Part shown: positions 8,928 through 17,623 of the stretch, in pieces | Position numbering within the stretch: position 1 is the stretch's first letter | Layout: each line of letters begins with the position of its first letter | Origin: Mucilaginibacter celer | Lineage (GTDB): Bacteria > Bacteroidota > Bacteroidia > Sphingobacteriales > Sphingobacteriaceae | Assembly (NCBI RefSeq): GCF_003576455.2 | Contig: NZ_CP032869.1 | Location: forward strand, 930,001 to 994,000 | Length of the DNA: 64,000 nt | Direction: 5' to 3' | Translations under genes and position numbers: made by a program | Notes under the pieces: model-generated | The model's database searches: none | Seen by the model: only the letters and a program-made list of their open reading frames with translations | Told to the model about the DNA's origin: nothing

Positions 8928-9371
8928 ATGCCCGCCGATCAGATAACGCTAAGAGACGCCACCCCGGCCGATATTGAAACCATAGCCCAGTTAATGACCG
9001 ATATGAGCTATCCTACCAGCCTTGCCGATATGCAGGCCCGCATGGAAGCCATATTCGCCCACCCGGATTACAGAACTTTATTGGCTGTTTATAACAATGA
9101 AATTGTAGGCCTGGCCGGTTTACAAAAGGGTTTGTATTACGAAAAAAATGGCAACTATCTGCGCGTACTGGCTTTTGTGGTTAAGGAAACTGCCCGTAAC
9201 CTTGGCGTAGGCAAAATATTGGTTAAAGCCTGGGAAGACTACGCCGCCCAACAGGGCCTGCGTACCGTGCTTATCAATAGCGGTAACCGGGATGACAGAA
9301 AAATAGCCCATCTTTTTTATAAAAAAATGGGCTACGAGATCAAATCATCTGGATTTGTGAAGTCGTTTTAA
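8928..9371 (+). CDS. GNAT N-acetyltransferase, possibly PhnO-like
   Basis: The 147-residue single-domain GNAT has the acetyl-CoA loop ARNLGVGKILV at about residues 87-97 and the late motif AHLFYKKMGYE. Its length, its MPA(x)2LR-like start and its short F-rich end resemble E. coli PhnO (144 residues), which acetylates aminoalkylphosphonates. That assignment is an inference. It is strengthened by a candidate Pho box 50 bp upstream like those of the nearby phn genes. Its stop codon is 3 bp from the stop of the convergent phosphoesterase gene. Confidence 0.75.
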   Translation: MPADQITLRDATPADIETIAQLMTDMSYPTSLADMQARMEAIFAHPDYRTLLAVYNNEIVGLAGLQKGLYYEKNGNYLRVLAFVVKETARNLGVGKILVKAWEDYAAQQGLRTVLINSGNRDDRKIAHLFYKKMGYEIKSSGFVKSF

Positions 9372-9374
9372 GTA

Positions 9375-12086
9375 TTAATCATCATCGTCGTCGGCTACAG
9401 GTTTGCCTGTAAGCTTCGCCGGGTATACCTTTTTACCTTTGGCGGCGTACCATAAAATGCGGTTCAATAAATCGTCGTTGCCTCCGTCAATATGGTTAAA
9501 CTCGGGCCGTAATGATGCTTTGGCAAAATATAATGCCGGCCCCTTTAATGAAGCCAGTTTTGGGTTCATATCATTAAGCGGGATACGATTAGGAATTGCC
9601 TTATAGGTATATGATGATGCTTTCGGTCCGAAGCAATCAAACATTGGCAGGGCTGTTGCGTCGATGATATTCATAGGCGGGATACCCAATATCTGTTCGA
9701 TAGAACGTACTACGCAGGTTTGATTATAGTTGGTTGATACCGTTTTTTGCGTTTGGCTGTACGGGCTGATCACGTAGCCGGTAGTGCGGTAGGCAGAAAT
9801 ATGATCCCAGCCGGCCTGCGAGTCATCCTCGGTAACAAAAACAACTGTATTTTTCCAGAAACGGCTTTTGCTCAACGCTTCAATAATGCGGCCTAAAGCA
9901 AGGTCATTATCGGCTACCATGGCTTCAGGTTTAGGCAAGCCCGGGCGGGTACCCTGGGTATGATCGGTTGAAAGGGCCATTACCATTAGTTCGGGCAGTT
10001 CGTCGCCGGGTTGTTTTTCATATCCTTCCAATTCCTTAATAAATGCCGAAGCCCTGATCTGGTCGGTTATTTTCAATTCGTCGGAGCCGGGGTAGTTTTG
10101 CGATAGCATGGGTCTTACCCTCGATATGGTGCTGGTATTATGAAATTTAAATGGTGTGCCTGCCTGGTACTGGTTGTAGATCTCCGTCCAGCTTAGTTTC
10201 TCATCGTAATGCGGCGTTGAAGCTTCACCATAGATCCTTACTTTTTTACCATGATCGGCAGCATTATTCCAGATAAAACCTTTGCTATCATAAACCAGCG
10301 CGTCTTCCTGTACGTGGGGGTAGCTCCTGAACCATGCCCTTACGTTTTTAGCCACATAATCGGTAACCATGGCGGCATCCGTCCACTGGTGGCCTTCGGC
10401 CGAGCATTTGCCCGATGCATAATAGTTATCCATCAGTACAAAATCGCGGGCTATCTGGTGTTGGTTGGGAGTTACTTTATCGCCGTAAATACATAGTGAC
10501 GGTTCGCCTTTGCCTTGTGGCAGGTCGCCTAAAACCTGGTCGTACGTGCGGTTTTCTTTGATGATGTATAGCACGTGTTTAAATACCGATGGTTCGCCAA
10601 TGCGTTCGGGCATCGGTTTTGGGGCAATGTTTTTACGTGGTAGCTGTTGGGCTATCTCTTGCCTGAAGGTGAGGTTAAGCGCTTTTACCTTTTCTGTATA
10701 TTGATTTAGCTTTTGCTCATCAGGTAGCGGGATGACAGAAATGGTAGCTTTTTCATGGTGCGAGTTATAAGCCGTAACCTTATCCGGAACTTCCGATTTA
10801 AATTCTTTAGTGCTGATGCGTGAACCCTCACCTTCCAAATTGGTTACAAACAGCGAGTTGTGATCAACCAGTAAACCGCCCGGATAAGCTTCGGTAGGGA
10901 TGAAACCTTTTATGGTTGATTTGCCGGCACCTGCAGTTGAGGCTTTTGCACCCAGTTGAACTACCGCCACTGCATTATCAAGTCCGTTGGCAACATACAG
11001 GGTTGTGCCCTCATCATTGATGGCCAGCGCATTGGGCGAATCGCCTATGTAACTGTTTTTAGCTGTTGTAAGTTGTACCGGGATTTTTTCAACTACTTTA
11101 TAATCGGGGATACTGATCACCGATACATTATCGCTGTTGGCATTGGCTACATATAAAAAGCGATTGTCGTTGCTTTTGATGATAACATTGGGGTGTAAAC
11201 CTACCGGGATTTCTTTTACCATATCACCTGTATTGATATCGGTAACCTGCACGGTTCCCAATAGGGTTGCGCCCGTTTTAGGGTCAACATAAGTGTTTCC
11301 GTAAGGAACGCCGGCTGTTTCGCGTCTTACGGTATCGGTAGGCATCGGGCCGCCCCAATTGGTAACAAAAATATGCCGGCCAACAATAGCTAAGCCGTAA
11401 GGTGCCACGCCGGTTGGCTTTGTCCATATAGTTTTACGGGTGTTCAGATCAATTTTAACCAGTTGGTTATTACCGTTCAGCGCTACATAGAGGTAATCGG
11501 TTCCGTTTTCGTTGTTGATAATAAGTTCATTAGGCAGTGCCAATGGTGAAGGTGCCACCGGGCTAAACGGAAACGCATTTTCTATGCTGATCTTCTCGCC
11601 ATCCCAGGCGGCCTGCATTACAAACGATTTGTGGTTGCCGCCGTTTGATGCACTCCAGAAGATCTGCGTTTTATCGCCCTTTTTTAAAACTTTAATGCCC
11701 GAATAAGTGCTCATCAGGCCGTTGTATTGCTTATCGCCGGTGAAAGTCCATTTGGCTATCACTTTGCTTTTAACTGTATCAATCAGTGTGATGCCATAGC
11801 GGTCTTCAACTGCCAGTATGGTGCTTTCGGGGATCAGTTTTACGTCGAGGCTATGATTTTCAAGGTTAGGATCACCAAAGCTAATCACCTTTCCTGCCGG
11901 ATCAATAATGCGGTTATAGGGCATCACAACCGGCAGTACGCGATTGGTAAGTGTGCTATCATCGTAAGCACTATGCATATTGGTTTGTTCGGAGACCTCT
12001 GCGCCGTTATCTTTTTTAACCGAATGGCAGGCGGAACCCAGCATTGCCGATATGGCCAAAACAACGGATAATATCCTGATCTTCAT
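9375..12086 (-). CDS. YncE-type beta-propeller / alkaline phosphatase superfamily fusion, lipoprotein
   Basis: The 903-residue protein has a lipobox (LGSAC). Residues of about 60-480 form a YVTN-type seven-bladed propeller (FLYVANANSDNVSVISI, TLYVANGLDNAVAVV). From about 505 a phosphoesterase domain of the alkaline phosphatase/phospholipase C type follows (IIKENRTYDQVLG, MDNYYASGKCSAEGHQWTD, VTEDDSQAGWDHISAYR). It ends in five aspartates. Fusions of this kind are common in Bacteroidota, with unknown substrates. It starts 7 bp after phnN in the same direction, so it is likely co-transcribed with that operon. Confidence 0.88.
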   Translation of the reverse strand: MKIRILSVVLAISAMLGSACHSVKKDNGAEVSEQTNMHSAYDDSTLTNRVLPVVMPYNRIIDPAGKVISFGDPNLENHSLDVKLIPESTILAVEDRYGITLIDTVKSKVIAKWTFTGDKQYNGLMSTYSGIKVLKKGDKTQIFWSASNGGNHKSFVMQAAWDGEKISIENAFPFSPVAPSPLALPNELIINNENGTDYLYVALNGNNQLVKIDLNTRKTIWTKPTGVAPYGLAIVGRHIFVTNWGGPMPTDTVRRETAGVPYGNTYVDPKTGATLLGTVQVTDINTGDMVKEIPVGLHPNVIIKSNDNRFLYVANANSDNVSVISIPDYKVVEKIPVQLTTAKNSYIGDSPNALAINDEGTTLYVANGLDNAVAVVQLGAKASTAGAGKSTIKGFIPTEAYPGGLLVDHNSLFVTNLEGEGSRISTKEFKSEVPDKVTAYNSHHEKATISVIPLPDEQKLNQYTEKVKALNLTFRQEIAQQLPRKNIAPKPMPERIGEPSVFKHVLYIIKENRTYDQVLGDLPQGKGEPSLCIYGDKVTPNQHQIARDFVLMDNYYASGKCSAEGHQWTDAAMVTDYVAKNVRAWFRSYPHVQEDALVYDSKGFIWNNAADHGKKVRIYGEASTPHYDEKLSWTEIYNQYQAGTPFKFHNTSTISRVRPMLSQNYPGSDELKITDQIRASAFIKELEGYEKQPGDELPELMVMALSTDHTQGTRPGLPKPEAMVADNDLALGRIIEALSKSRFWKNTVVFVTEDDSQAGWDHISAYRTTGYVISPYSQTQKTVSTNYNQTCVVRSIEQILGIPPMNIIDATALPMFDCFGPKASSYTYKAIPNRIPLNDMNPKLASLKGPALYFAKASLRPEFNHIDGGNDDLLNRILWYAAKGKKVYPAKLTGKPVADDDDD

Positions 12087-12093
12087 ATTTTGC

Positions 12094-12651
12094 TTAGATA
12101 AGTATTTTTTGAGTTGCCGATAGAAGGCTTACCAGTTCGTTACCCGCATCTTCAATCCCTCCATTGTTTTGTATGGTGGTGCAGTTTTCAAGGTTAACGT
12201 CGAGCCCGGCAGTGCGGGCAATACGGGCGGCTATTTCCTCATCCGTTTCGCGGCCGCGGCCAGCCAGGCGCTTGATGAGCACTTCGGCACTGGCAGTTAT
12301 TAAAATTACAAACAGATCGGGGTATAAGCGTTGGGCAACAGGCAGGTACTCCCGCGAGCCATTAACCACTACGTTAAAACCTTTATTAAGCCAGTTGTTA
12401 ATTTCCTGCCCAATGCCGTAATATTTACCATGGCTTCCCCAGTGCAGTGCAAACATGCCACCTTTTTTCATCAGCTCAAACTCTTCATTGCTTAAGCTTA
12501 CATGATTTTCGCTTCCGGCAAACGGCGGCCGGGTGATATACCGGTGGGCAAAGATCACGTTTTCTGATCCGTTAATCTGCTGGCGGGCGTAGTTCATCAG
12601 GGTATCTTTACCGGCACCTGATGGGCCGATAACGTAAAATAACTTACTCAT
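12094..12651 (-). CDS. phnN: Ribose 1,5-bisphosphokinase PhnN
   Basis: This 185-residue guanylate-kinase-like P-loop protein has a Walker A GPSGAGKDT at residues 8-16. VIFAHRYITRPP and GMFALHWGSHGKYYGIG are typical of PhnN. The enzyme phosphorylates ribose 1,5-bisphosphate to PRPP, the last step of the C-P lyase pathway. Its start overlaps the kinase stop by 4 bp (12648-12651), which implies translational coupling. It lies in the operon divergent from phnG-M. Confidence 0.93.
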   Translation of the reverse strand: MSKLFYVIGPSGAGKDTLMNYARQQINGSENVIFAHRYITRPPFAGSENHVSLSNEEFELMKKGGMFALHWGSHGKYYGIGQEINNWLNKGFNVVVNGSREYLPVAQRLYPDLFVILITASAEVLIKRLAGRGRETDEEIAARIARTAGLDVNLENCTTIQNNGGIEDAGNELVSLLSATQKILI

Positions 12652-13439
12652 ATTTTATTGATAGTTGAGAGTAAAAGGTCGGTTGAGTTTTGTTGGATGG
12701 TGTTGCCAATTAACTGATGCGTTTGATCTGCGGCTTGTTTTAACGCATCTTCGGTGTTTAAACCATTAAAAAAGTGCTGCAGTATAAATAGGGCTAAAAA
12801 TGCATCGCCTGTGCCGCCAAAGTTTTGGGGCTGCACCGGATGTAGGTAATTGTACAAGCCGTTTTTGCCGTAATAACGAATCCCAATTGCATCATCGCCG
12901 GTTTTAAGACTGGTAATGACCAAATCAGCCTTATGAAAACGCTGCCTGAACTGATCGATACAAACGTCATCCACATCTGAGGCATCGGGTGCATAATCGG
13001 TTAACAGTTTTATTTCGGTTATATTCGGGAAAACCATATTCGCCTGGGCAATCAGCTCCGGCCATCTCGTAATTATATCAGCAGGTACATACACCCTGCC
13101 ATGATCTCCGCAAACAGGATCCACAATAATGGTTTTAATGATCGGGCGATATGTTCTTATCATTTCACTGATCACAGCCACCTGAGCGGCATTGCCCAGG
13201 TAACCAATGTAAAGAATCAGTTCAAGACCGCGATTAGCAGCCAGTTCAAATGTGCCCTGAAGCAATTCAGCAAAAGGCGGATCGAACTTTTTAATGAGTG
13301 CCATGTTAGTTAGCCCGTTTAAAAGCAGGCTCGGTACCGGCAGCAGCCTCTCTCCCAAAATAGTGGTGAAAGATTTTAAGCTTGCCGTTCCATGAACGGC
13401 GAAACTGCTGATAGCTAAAACATGGGGCACCTTTTTCAT
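12648..13439 (-). CDS. PfkB-type kinase, pyridoxal-kinase-like
   Basis: The 263-residue ribokinase-superfamily protein has VLAISSFAVHGTASLKS at the N-terminus (pyridoxal kinase style), IIVDPVCGDHG at about 106-116, and a C-terminal FGGTGDAFLALFI anion-hole motif. By sequence it is PdxY/PdxK-like. It is wedged between an EEP phosphatase and PhnN in a phosphonate operon, so a role in handling a ribose or alcohol by-product is possible. This is inference; plain pyridoxal kinase remains the default. Confidence 0.8.
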   Translation of the reverse strand: MKKVPHVLAISSFAVHGTASLKSFTTILGERLLPVPSLLLNGLTNMALIKKFDPPFAELLQGTFELAANRGLELILYIGYLGNAAQVAVISEMIRTYRPIIKTIIVDPVCGDHGRVYVPADIITRWPELIAQANMVFPNITEIKLLTDYAPDASDVDDVCIDQFRQRFHKADLVITSLKTGDDAIGIRYYGKNGLYNYLHPVQPQNFGGTGDAFLALFILQHFFNGLNTEDALKQAADQTHQLIGNTIQQNSTDLLLSTINKI

Positions 13440-14234
13440 CTAATCGATAACAAGGGTTGTGGTGATGCCGAAATGATCGCTTGCGTAAAGGCCGCTTTCA
13501 TCATCGGGCACATTTAATGTCACAGCCGAGTTAATAAACGTTGGGTAACCACCGTTTGGCAGGGGCAGAGAGAAGATCTGGTCAATACAGATCTGTTTAT
13601 TGGCTTTATAATAAGCGTCGGTAAGGCTGTAATGCGGTTCGGTACCATTACCGGCAGTATAACAATCAATCGCGCGTGATTTTGCTAAAAAAGCTTTCAC
13701 TTCATCCGAATCTGGCGTGGCGTTAAAATCGCCGCAGATGATGTGATAGGGGTGACTGGCATCTGTACTTACAAAAGCGGCCAGCGCTTCGGCCTGTCTT
13801 TCTCTTAAACCGTGGGCGTGGCCCAGGTGGGTTAAATGAGTGGTGGTTAGCAATATGTTTGTAGCAACTGGCAGGCTAACAGAAACCGTAAAAGCTTTAC
13901 GGTCGTTATCTTCCGGAACAACAGGTAAATCGATCTGTTTAAATTTGCTCAGGGGATAAAGCGATAATACACCCAGGCCCGAGGTACTATTAACCAGGTG
14001 CCCCTCAAACAGGCGTTTTTTTGATCGTCCGGGTAAAAAGCAGTAGTTCATATCCAGTTCGGCGGCCAAAAATTTCAGGGTGTCGGCTTTTGCTTCTTCA
14101 CTGTAAAAACATTCCTGGCAGGCTATAATATGGGGTTTTAATTCTTTCAGTTGCCTGGCCAGTATGCGCATGCGCAGCCTGTAATCACCATCACATTTCC
14201 ACGTGTTTATGGTTATAATTTTAACGTTTTCCAC
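13440..14234 (-). CDS. Endonuclease/exonuclease/phosphatase (EEP) family protein
   Basis: The 264-residue EEP-fold enzyme shows NTWKCDG, a metal-binding Glu in IIACQECF, TTTHLTHLG, the ICGDFNATPDS motif and a final SDHFGI. There is no signal peptide, so it is cytoplasmic. It starts with GTG at 14232-14234. It is first in a four-gene operon with the PfkB kinase (adjacent, no gap), phnN and the phosphoesterase fusion. Members act on nucleic acids, phosphoinositides or small phosphodiesters. A cyclic ribose phosphate is a possible substrate here, but nothing in the sequence proves it. Confidence 0.8.
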   Translation of the reverse strand: MENVKIITINTWKCDGDYRLRMRILARQLKELKPHIIACQECFYSEEAKADTLKFLAAELDMNYCFLPGRSKKRLFEGHLVNSTSGLGVLSLYPLSKFKQIDLPVVPEDNDRKAFTVSVSLPVATNILLTTTHLTHLGHAHGLRERQAEALAAFVSTDASHPYHIICGDFNATPDSDEVKAFLAKSRAIDCYTAGNGTEPHYSLTDAYYKANKQICIDQIFSLPLPNGGYPTFINSAVTLNVPDDESGLYASDHFGITTTLVID

Positions 14235-14281
14235 AAAGGCAATATCAGGAATCTAAATTGTACAATCAACATTCAGTAATT

Positions 14282-14298
14282 ATTAGGTTAGCATTAGT
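14282..14298 (-). promoter_or_regulatory. Candidate Pho-box direct repeat before EEP-phnN operon
   Basis: Read on the minus strand this is ACTAATGCTAACCTAAT, with half-sites ACTAAT and CCTAAT spaced 11 bp and a third GCTAA between them. The proximal half-site begins 53 bp before the GTG start at 14234. Confidence 0.55.
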
Positions 14299-14373
14299 TT
14301 TATATTAAACATGAGGCAAACGGATATAAACTGATTGTGATTGATGGATATTTTAATATAGGATTGTGTGAAT

Positions 14374-14390
14374 ATTAGCCAATGATTAGC
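14374..14390 (-). promoter_or_regulatory. Candidate Pho-box direct repeat, divergent region
   Basis: On the plus strand the site reads ATTAGCCAATGATTAGC, two exact ATTAGC half-sites spaced 11 bp; on the minus strand it is GCTAAT twice. It lies midway between the divergent operons and may serve either. Confidence 0.5.
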
Positions 14391-14454
14391 AAATGGTTTG
14401 ATTTGTGTTTTTTGGGAAATGATTTAACAGAAAATGAGCTTTTTATTGTTAGGA

Positions 14455-14471
14455 TTTAACAATGGGCTAAT
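14455..14471 (+). promoter_or_regulatory. Degenerate Pho-box-like repeat before the response regulator
   Basis: TTTAACAATGGGCTAAT has a weak (TTTAAC) and an exact (GCTAAT) half-site at 11-bp spacing. The second begins 53 bp before the ATG at 14519, the same distance as in the divergent operon. Autoregulation is a possibility. Confidence 0.4.
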
Positions 14472-14518
14472 CTTTACTTTAACTGTGTTCGCTAATATCG
14501 TGATGGTAAAAATAGCTT

Positions 14519-15229
14519 ATGAGAAAACACCGGCTTGTTATTATCGACGATCATTACGATATCCTCGAGATCCTGAAACACAACATGGTGCAGGAAGGCT
14601 ACGAGGTTAAAATGTTCTTCAACGCGGTCGATGCCCTCAAATACATCAACGCTGATAACACCGACCTGCTGGTAACCGACTGGATGCTGCCCGAAATGGA
14701 CGGCCTGGAACTTTGCCGCAACCTCAAAATGAGCCAATCTACCCGCGATATCCCCCTGGTAATGCTCACCGGCAAAAACGACGAGATAGATGCCGTAACC
14801 GCCCTCGAAGTTGGTGCTGAAGACTATATGACCAAACCCATCCGCATGCGCGAACTGATGAGCCGTGTAAAAAAAATCCTCCGCCGTAAAAGTAGTGAGG
14901 ACACTACGAATAACCGGAAGGAGATTAAAGAAACCATCGAATGCGGCGTACTTCGCATGAACCTCGTTAGCTACAAAGTGTACATTAATAATGAGCTGTT
15001 AGAACTAACTATTGGCGAGTTTAAGCTACTCGAATTGTTAGCCAAACAACCCGGTAAGGTTTTTTCCCGCAACCAGATCATCGAGCGGATTAATGGCTCG
15101 CAGTATTTTGCTACCGAAAGATCTATTGATGTGCAGATTGCTGGGTTAAGGAAAAAGTTAGGCGAGTATAAGGATGCAGTGGAGACGGTGAGGTCGGTGG
15201 GTTATAGGTTTAATGAGCGGTTTGTTTAA
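14519..15229 (+). CDS. OmpR/PhoB-family response regulator
   Basis: The 236-residue protein has a receiver domain (DD at 10-11, phosphoacceptor Asp54 in VTDWMLPEMDG, Thr84, Lys106). A C-terminal winged helix follows (LTIGEFKLLELLAKQPG, RSIDVQIAGLRKKLG, VRSVGYRF). No histidine kinase is adjacent. It sits between the phnN operon and phnG. Regulators of this class bind direct repeats with 11-bp spacing, which matches the repeats found in the surrounding promoters. A PhoB-like role is inferred from this. Confidence 0.92.
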   Translation: MRKHRLVIIDDHYDILEILKHNMVQEGYEVKMFFNAVDALKYINADNTDLLVTDWMLPEMDGLELCRNLKMSQSTRDIPLVMLTGKNDEIDAVTALEVGAEDYMTKPIRMRELMSRVKKILRRKSSEDTTNNRKEIKETIECGVLRMNLVSYKVYINNELLELTIGEFKLLELLAKQPGKVFSRNQIIERINGSQYFATERSIDVQIAGLRKKLGEYKDAVETVRSVGYRFNERFV

Positions 15230-15248
15230 TCGCTAACCATCTTAAAGC

Positions 15249-15342
15249 CGTCATTGCGAGGCACGAAGCAATCCCCGATAAGCAGAGCGGCCATGCAAGT
15301 TCGCCTTGTATATAGGGGATTGCTTCGTGCCTCGCAATGACG
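15249..15342. repeat. 28-bp-arm palindrome, family E
   Basis: Perfect 28-bp inverted arms (15249-15276 and 15315-15342) begin CGTCATTGCGAGGC and end GCCTCGCAATGACG, with a 38-bp spacer. The outer GTCATTGCGAGG...GAAGCAATC pattern resembles repeats seen in many unrelated bacterial genomes (from memory). It lies between the response regulator and phnG. Confidence 0.85.
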
Positions 15343-15360
15343 TGGTAGATAGAAGGCTCA

Positions 15361-15399
15361 CCTAACAATCCCCTAACAAAACAATATCCCTTCCCTAAT
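15361..15399 (+). promoter_or_regulatory. Candidate Pho-box array upstream of phnG
   Basis: CCTAAC occurs at 15361 and 15372 (11 bp apart), and CCTAAT at 15394 (a further 22 bp, two repeat units). A TAATTTTG box at 15421-15428 fits the Bacteroidota -7 consensus TAnnTTTG and lies 20 bp before the phnG ATG. No TTG -33 box is evident, as expected if a bound activator replaces it. Confidence 0.6.
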
Positions 15400-15448
15400 T
15401 ATATCCAAATAATTGCGGGCTAATTTTGATTCAAATCATTAAGCCCCG

Positions 15449-15868
15449 ATGGAAGAACAGGACTTTATATTATGCGAGTGCGAGCTGGAACCGCTCCAGG
15501 CTTTCGTTGCCTCGATTGAAGAAAACTTTGATATAACCATTGCCAAAGCCCCCTCAACCTGCATGACCATGATCCAGGCTGAAGACTCGGTAGAGTTCCA
15601 GGAGTTTTACCTGGGAGAGGCGCTGACCACCGAATGTGAGATTTTAGTGAACGGCCAGCGTGGTTATGGCATTTGTTTAGGCGATGAGCCTGTCCGTTCT
15701 TATTGCGTTGGCTTTATTGATGCGCTTACCCAACTCCCTGGTGCCGATTTACAAGTTATATATGCTTTTTTAAATGAACAGCTACAACTGATCCGCAAGG
15801 CCGAACAATTGGAATATAACCAGATCATGCGCACCCGCGTTGATTTTAAACTGATGGAACAGGAATAA
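15449..15868 (+). CDS. phnG: C-P lyase core subunit PhnG
   Basis: This 139-residue protein matches PhnG in length, position and pattern (CMTMIQAEDSVEFQEFYLGEALTTEC, GYGICLGDEP). PhnG is part of the PhnGHIJ core complex, which with PhnL and PhnI attaches methylphosphonate to ribose. It is the first gene of the plus-strand phn operon, and phnH starts 1 bp after its stop. The promoter probably lies at 15421-15428, with upstream Pho-box-like repeats. Confidence 0.92.
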   Translation: MEEQDFILCECELEPLQAFVASIEENFDITIAKAPSTCMTMIQAEDSVEFQEFYLGEALTTECEILVNGQRGYGICLGDEPVRSYCVGFIDALTQLPGADLQVIYAFLNEQLQLIRKAEQLEYNQIMRTRVDFKLMEQE

Positions 15869-15869
15869 T

Positions 15870-16478
15870 ATGCAAACCGAACTACACTACGATACCATTT
15901 TTGATGCGCAACAGCATTTTCGTTTGCTGTTGGATAGCATGGCGCGTCCGGGAAAGATAAATACTTTTTCCTCATCGGATATTTTACCGCCGGCCGGTTT
16001 AGACCAGGCTGCCGCGCTTACCGGCTTTGCTTTATTGAATGCCGATACCAACTATCACATTATAGGTGAAAACATGGAAGATATTGCTACTTACCTGTTG
16101 GTGAACACAGCGGCCCAACAAGTGGGTATAGATATGGCCGATTATATCTTTTTGCCCGAAAATCATGATGGCCATGGTTTAGAAGAAGCTCGCGTTGGCA
16201 CACCGGTTTACCCCGAAGACAGCGCTACATTGATTGCCGCTGCCGAACTGATAGGTACTGAAGTTATTATAGATTCTTTGAAGATAAATCTGCAAGGCCC
16301 CGGTGTAAATGGTGAAGCCGTGGTATGGGTTAAGGGCATCAGCCCTGAATTGTTGGATTATGTGAAAGAGCAAAACATCGAATACCCGCTGGGCATTGAC
16401 CTCATTATTACCGACAGGCAAAACAACCTGCTCTGCATTCCGCGCAGCAACAAGTTTACTTACACTAAAACTAACTAA
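15870..16478 (+). CDS. phnH: C-P lyase core subunit PhnH
   Basis: The 202-residue protein opens with YDTIFDAQQHFRLLLDSMARPG, a PhnH hallmark. It also has the conserved ending ELLDYVKEQNIEYPLGIDLIITDRQNNLLCIPRS. PhnH is a PLP-transferase-like fold without cofactor and forms a scaffold in the core complex. It is closely packed between phnG and phnI. Confidence 0.95.
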   Translation: MQTELHYDTIFDAQQHFRLLLDSMARPGKINTFSSSDILPPAGLDQAAALTGFALLNADTNYHIIGENMEDIATYLLVNTAAQQVGIDMADYIFLPENHDGHGLEEARVGTPVYPEDSATLIAAAELIGTEVIIDSLKINLQGPGVNGEAVVWVKGISPELLDYVKEQNIEYPLGIDLIITDRQNNLLCIPRSNKFTYTKTN

Positions 16479-16481
16479 AAC

Positions 16482-17612
16482 ATGGGATACGTAGCAGTAA
16501 AGGGCGGTACCGAAGCCATTCACAATGCAGGCGAACTGGCGGAGTTTTACCGTGTAAAGGGCGATACTACCCCGATTGATATTAAACAGATTAGGGCGCA
16601 GATGCGCCTGGCTATTGATAAGGTGATGGGCGAGGGCGGTATCTACGCCCCCGAGTACGCGGCCATAGCCCTGAAACAAGCCGAAGGCGATGTATACGAA
16701 GCCGCGTTTATTTTAAGGGCTTTCCGTACAACCTTACAACGCAATTATTATTCTTATGTGATCAATACCCGCGAGATGTTTGTGAAACGCAAAATCTCGG
16801 CATCCTTCCGGGAAATTCCTGGCGGGCAAATTCTTGGCCCAACCCGCGATTATACTCAACGTACACTTGATACCGCTAAGGCTACCGAAACTGCTATAGA
16901 TATAAATACCTTTTTAGATGGGTTTGATGCCAAAATTGATCCTGAAAAACTGGAAGGGATCAGCACATTCGGCAAAGTGATCGACCTGCTCCAACAGGAA
17001 AGTTTATTAGCCCCGCCCGATGAAACGGAAGATCGCCGGCTGATAGATATTACCCGCGAAGCGATCAAATTCCCGGCCCCGCGCTCGGCAAGGTTGCAGA
17101 TGATGGCCCGTGCCGAAACAGGAGGTTTGATGGCTCTGGGTTATAGCAGCCAGCGTGGCTTTGGCAGCGTACATCCAACCGTTGGTGAATTGCGCTACGG
17201 CACCGTGCCTGTGCATATAAAAGATGCCAGCGGCCGCAAACGCTACATCGGCAAAATTGAGGTTACCGAAAACGAGATGATAACCGGTAGCAAAGCCGCC
17301 AAAAAAGGTGCTCCGCCATACTTTACCATTGGGTACGGCCTGTGTTTTGGCCATAACGAAACTAAGGTAATTTGTATGAGCACACTGGATAGCGCTATGC
17401 GCCGCCCCGAAATGGGTGCCCCTGCAAACGATCAGGAGTTTGTACTATACCATACCGAAGGCGTTGAGGCCATGGGTTTTACCAATCACCTCAAGCTGCC
17501 GCACTATGTTACTTTCCAGTCCAGCCTGAGCAATACCCGCGCGGCGGTTGAGCGGAGCAATCAAAATAACAAAGAGGTTGAACAGCAAATGATCCAGATG
17601 GCATCGGTTTAA
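16482..17612 (+). CDS. phnI: C-P lyase core subunit PhnI
   Basis: The 376-residue protein starts MGYVAVKGGTEAI as PhnI does. It retains the HLKLPH motif (His336 and His341), equivalent to the metal-binding histidine pair near the active site in the E. coli core structure. PhnI displaces the base of a purine nucleoside triphosphate in the first step of the pathway. It is slightly longer than the E. coli protein (about 354) owing to a C-terminal tail. Conservation here contrasts with the changes in PhnJ. Confidence 0.95.
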   Translation: MGYVAVKGGTEAIHNAGELAEFYRVKGDTTPIDIKQIRAQMRLAIDKVMGEGGIYAPEYAAIALKQAEGDVYEAAFILRAFRTTLQRNYYSYVINTREMFVKRKISASFREIPGGQILGPTRDYTQRTLDTAKATETAIDINTFLDGFDAKIDPEKLEGISTFGKVIDLLQQESLLAPPDETEDRRLIDITREAIKFPAPRSARLQMMARAETGGLMALGYSSQRGFGSVHPTVGELRYGTVPVHIKDASGRKRYIGKIEVTENEMITGSKAAKKGAPPYFTIGYGLCFGHNETKVICMSTLDSAMRRPEMGAPANDQEFVLYHTEGVEAMGFTNHLKLPHYVTFQSSLSNTRAAVERSNQNNKEVEQQMIQMASV

Positions 17613-17623
17613 AGCACCCTATC

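Noticed and set aside
12164..12421. Open frames on the plus strand within phnN and neighbouring genes
   Set aside because: They are antisense to well-supported genes and show no family features.
15419..15424. GCTAAT before phnG as a fourth Pho-box half-site
   Set aside because: It overlaps a good -7 box (TAATTTTG at 15421-15428) and is 25 bp, not a multiple of 11, from the previous half-site.
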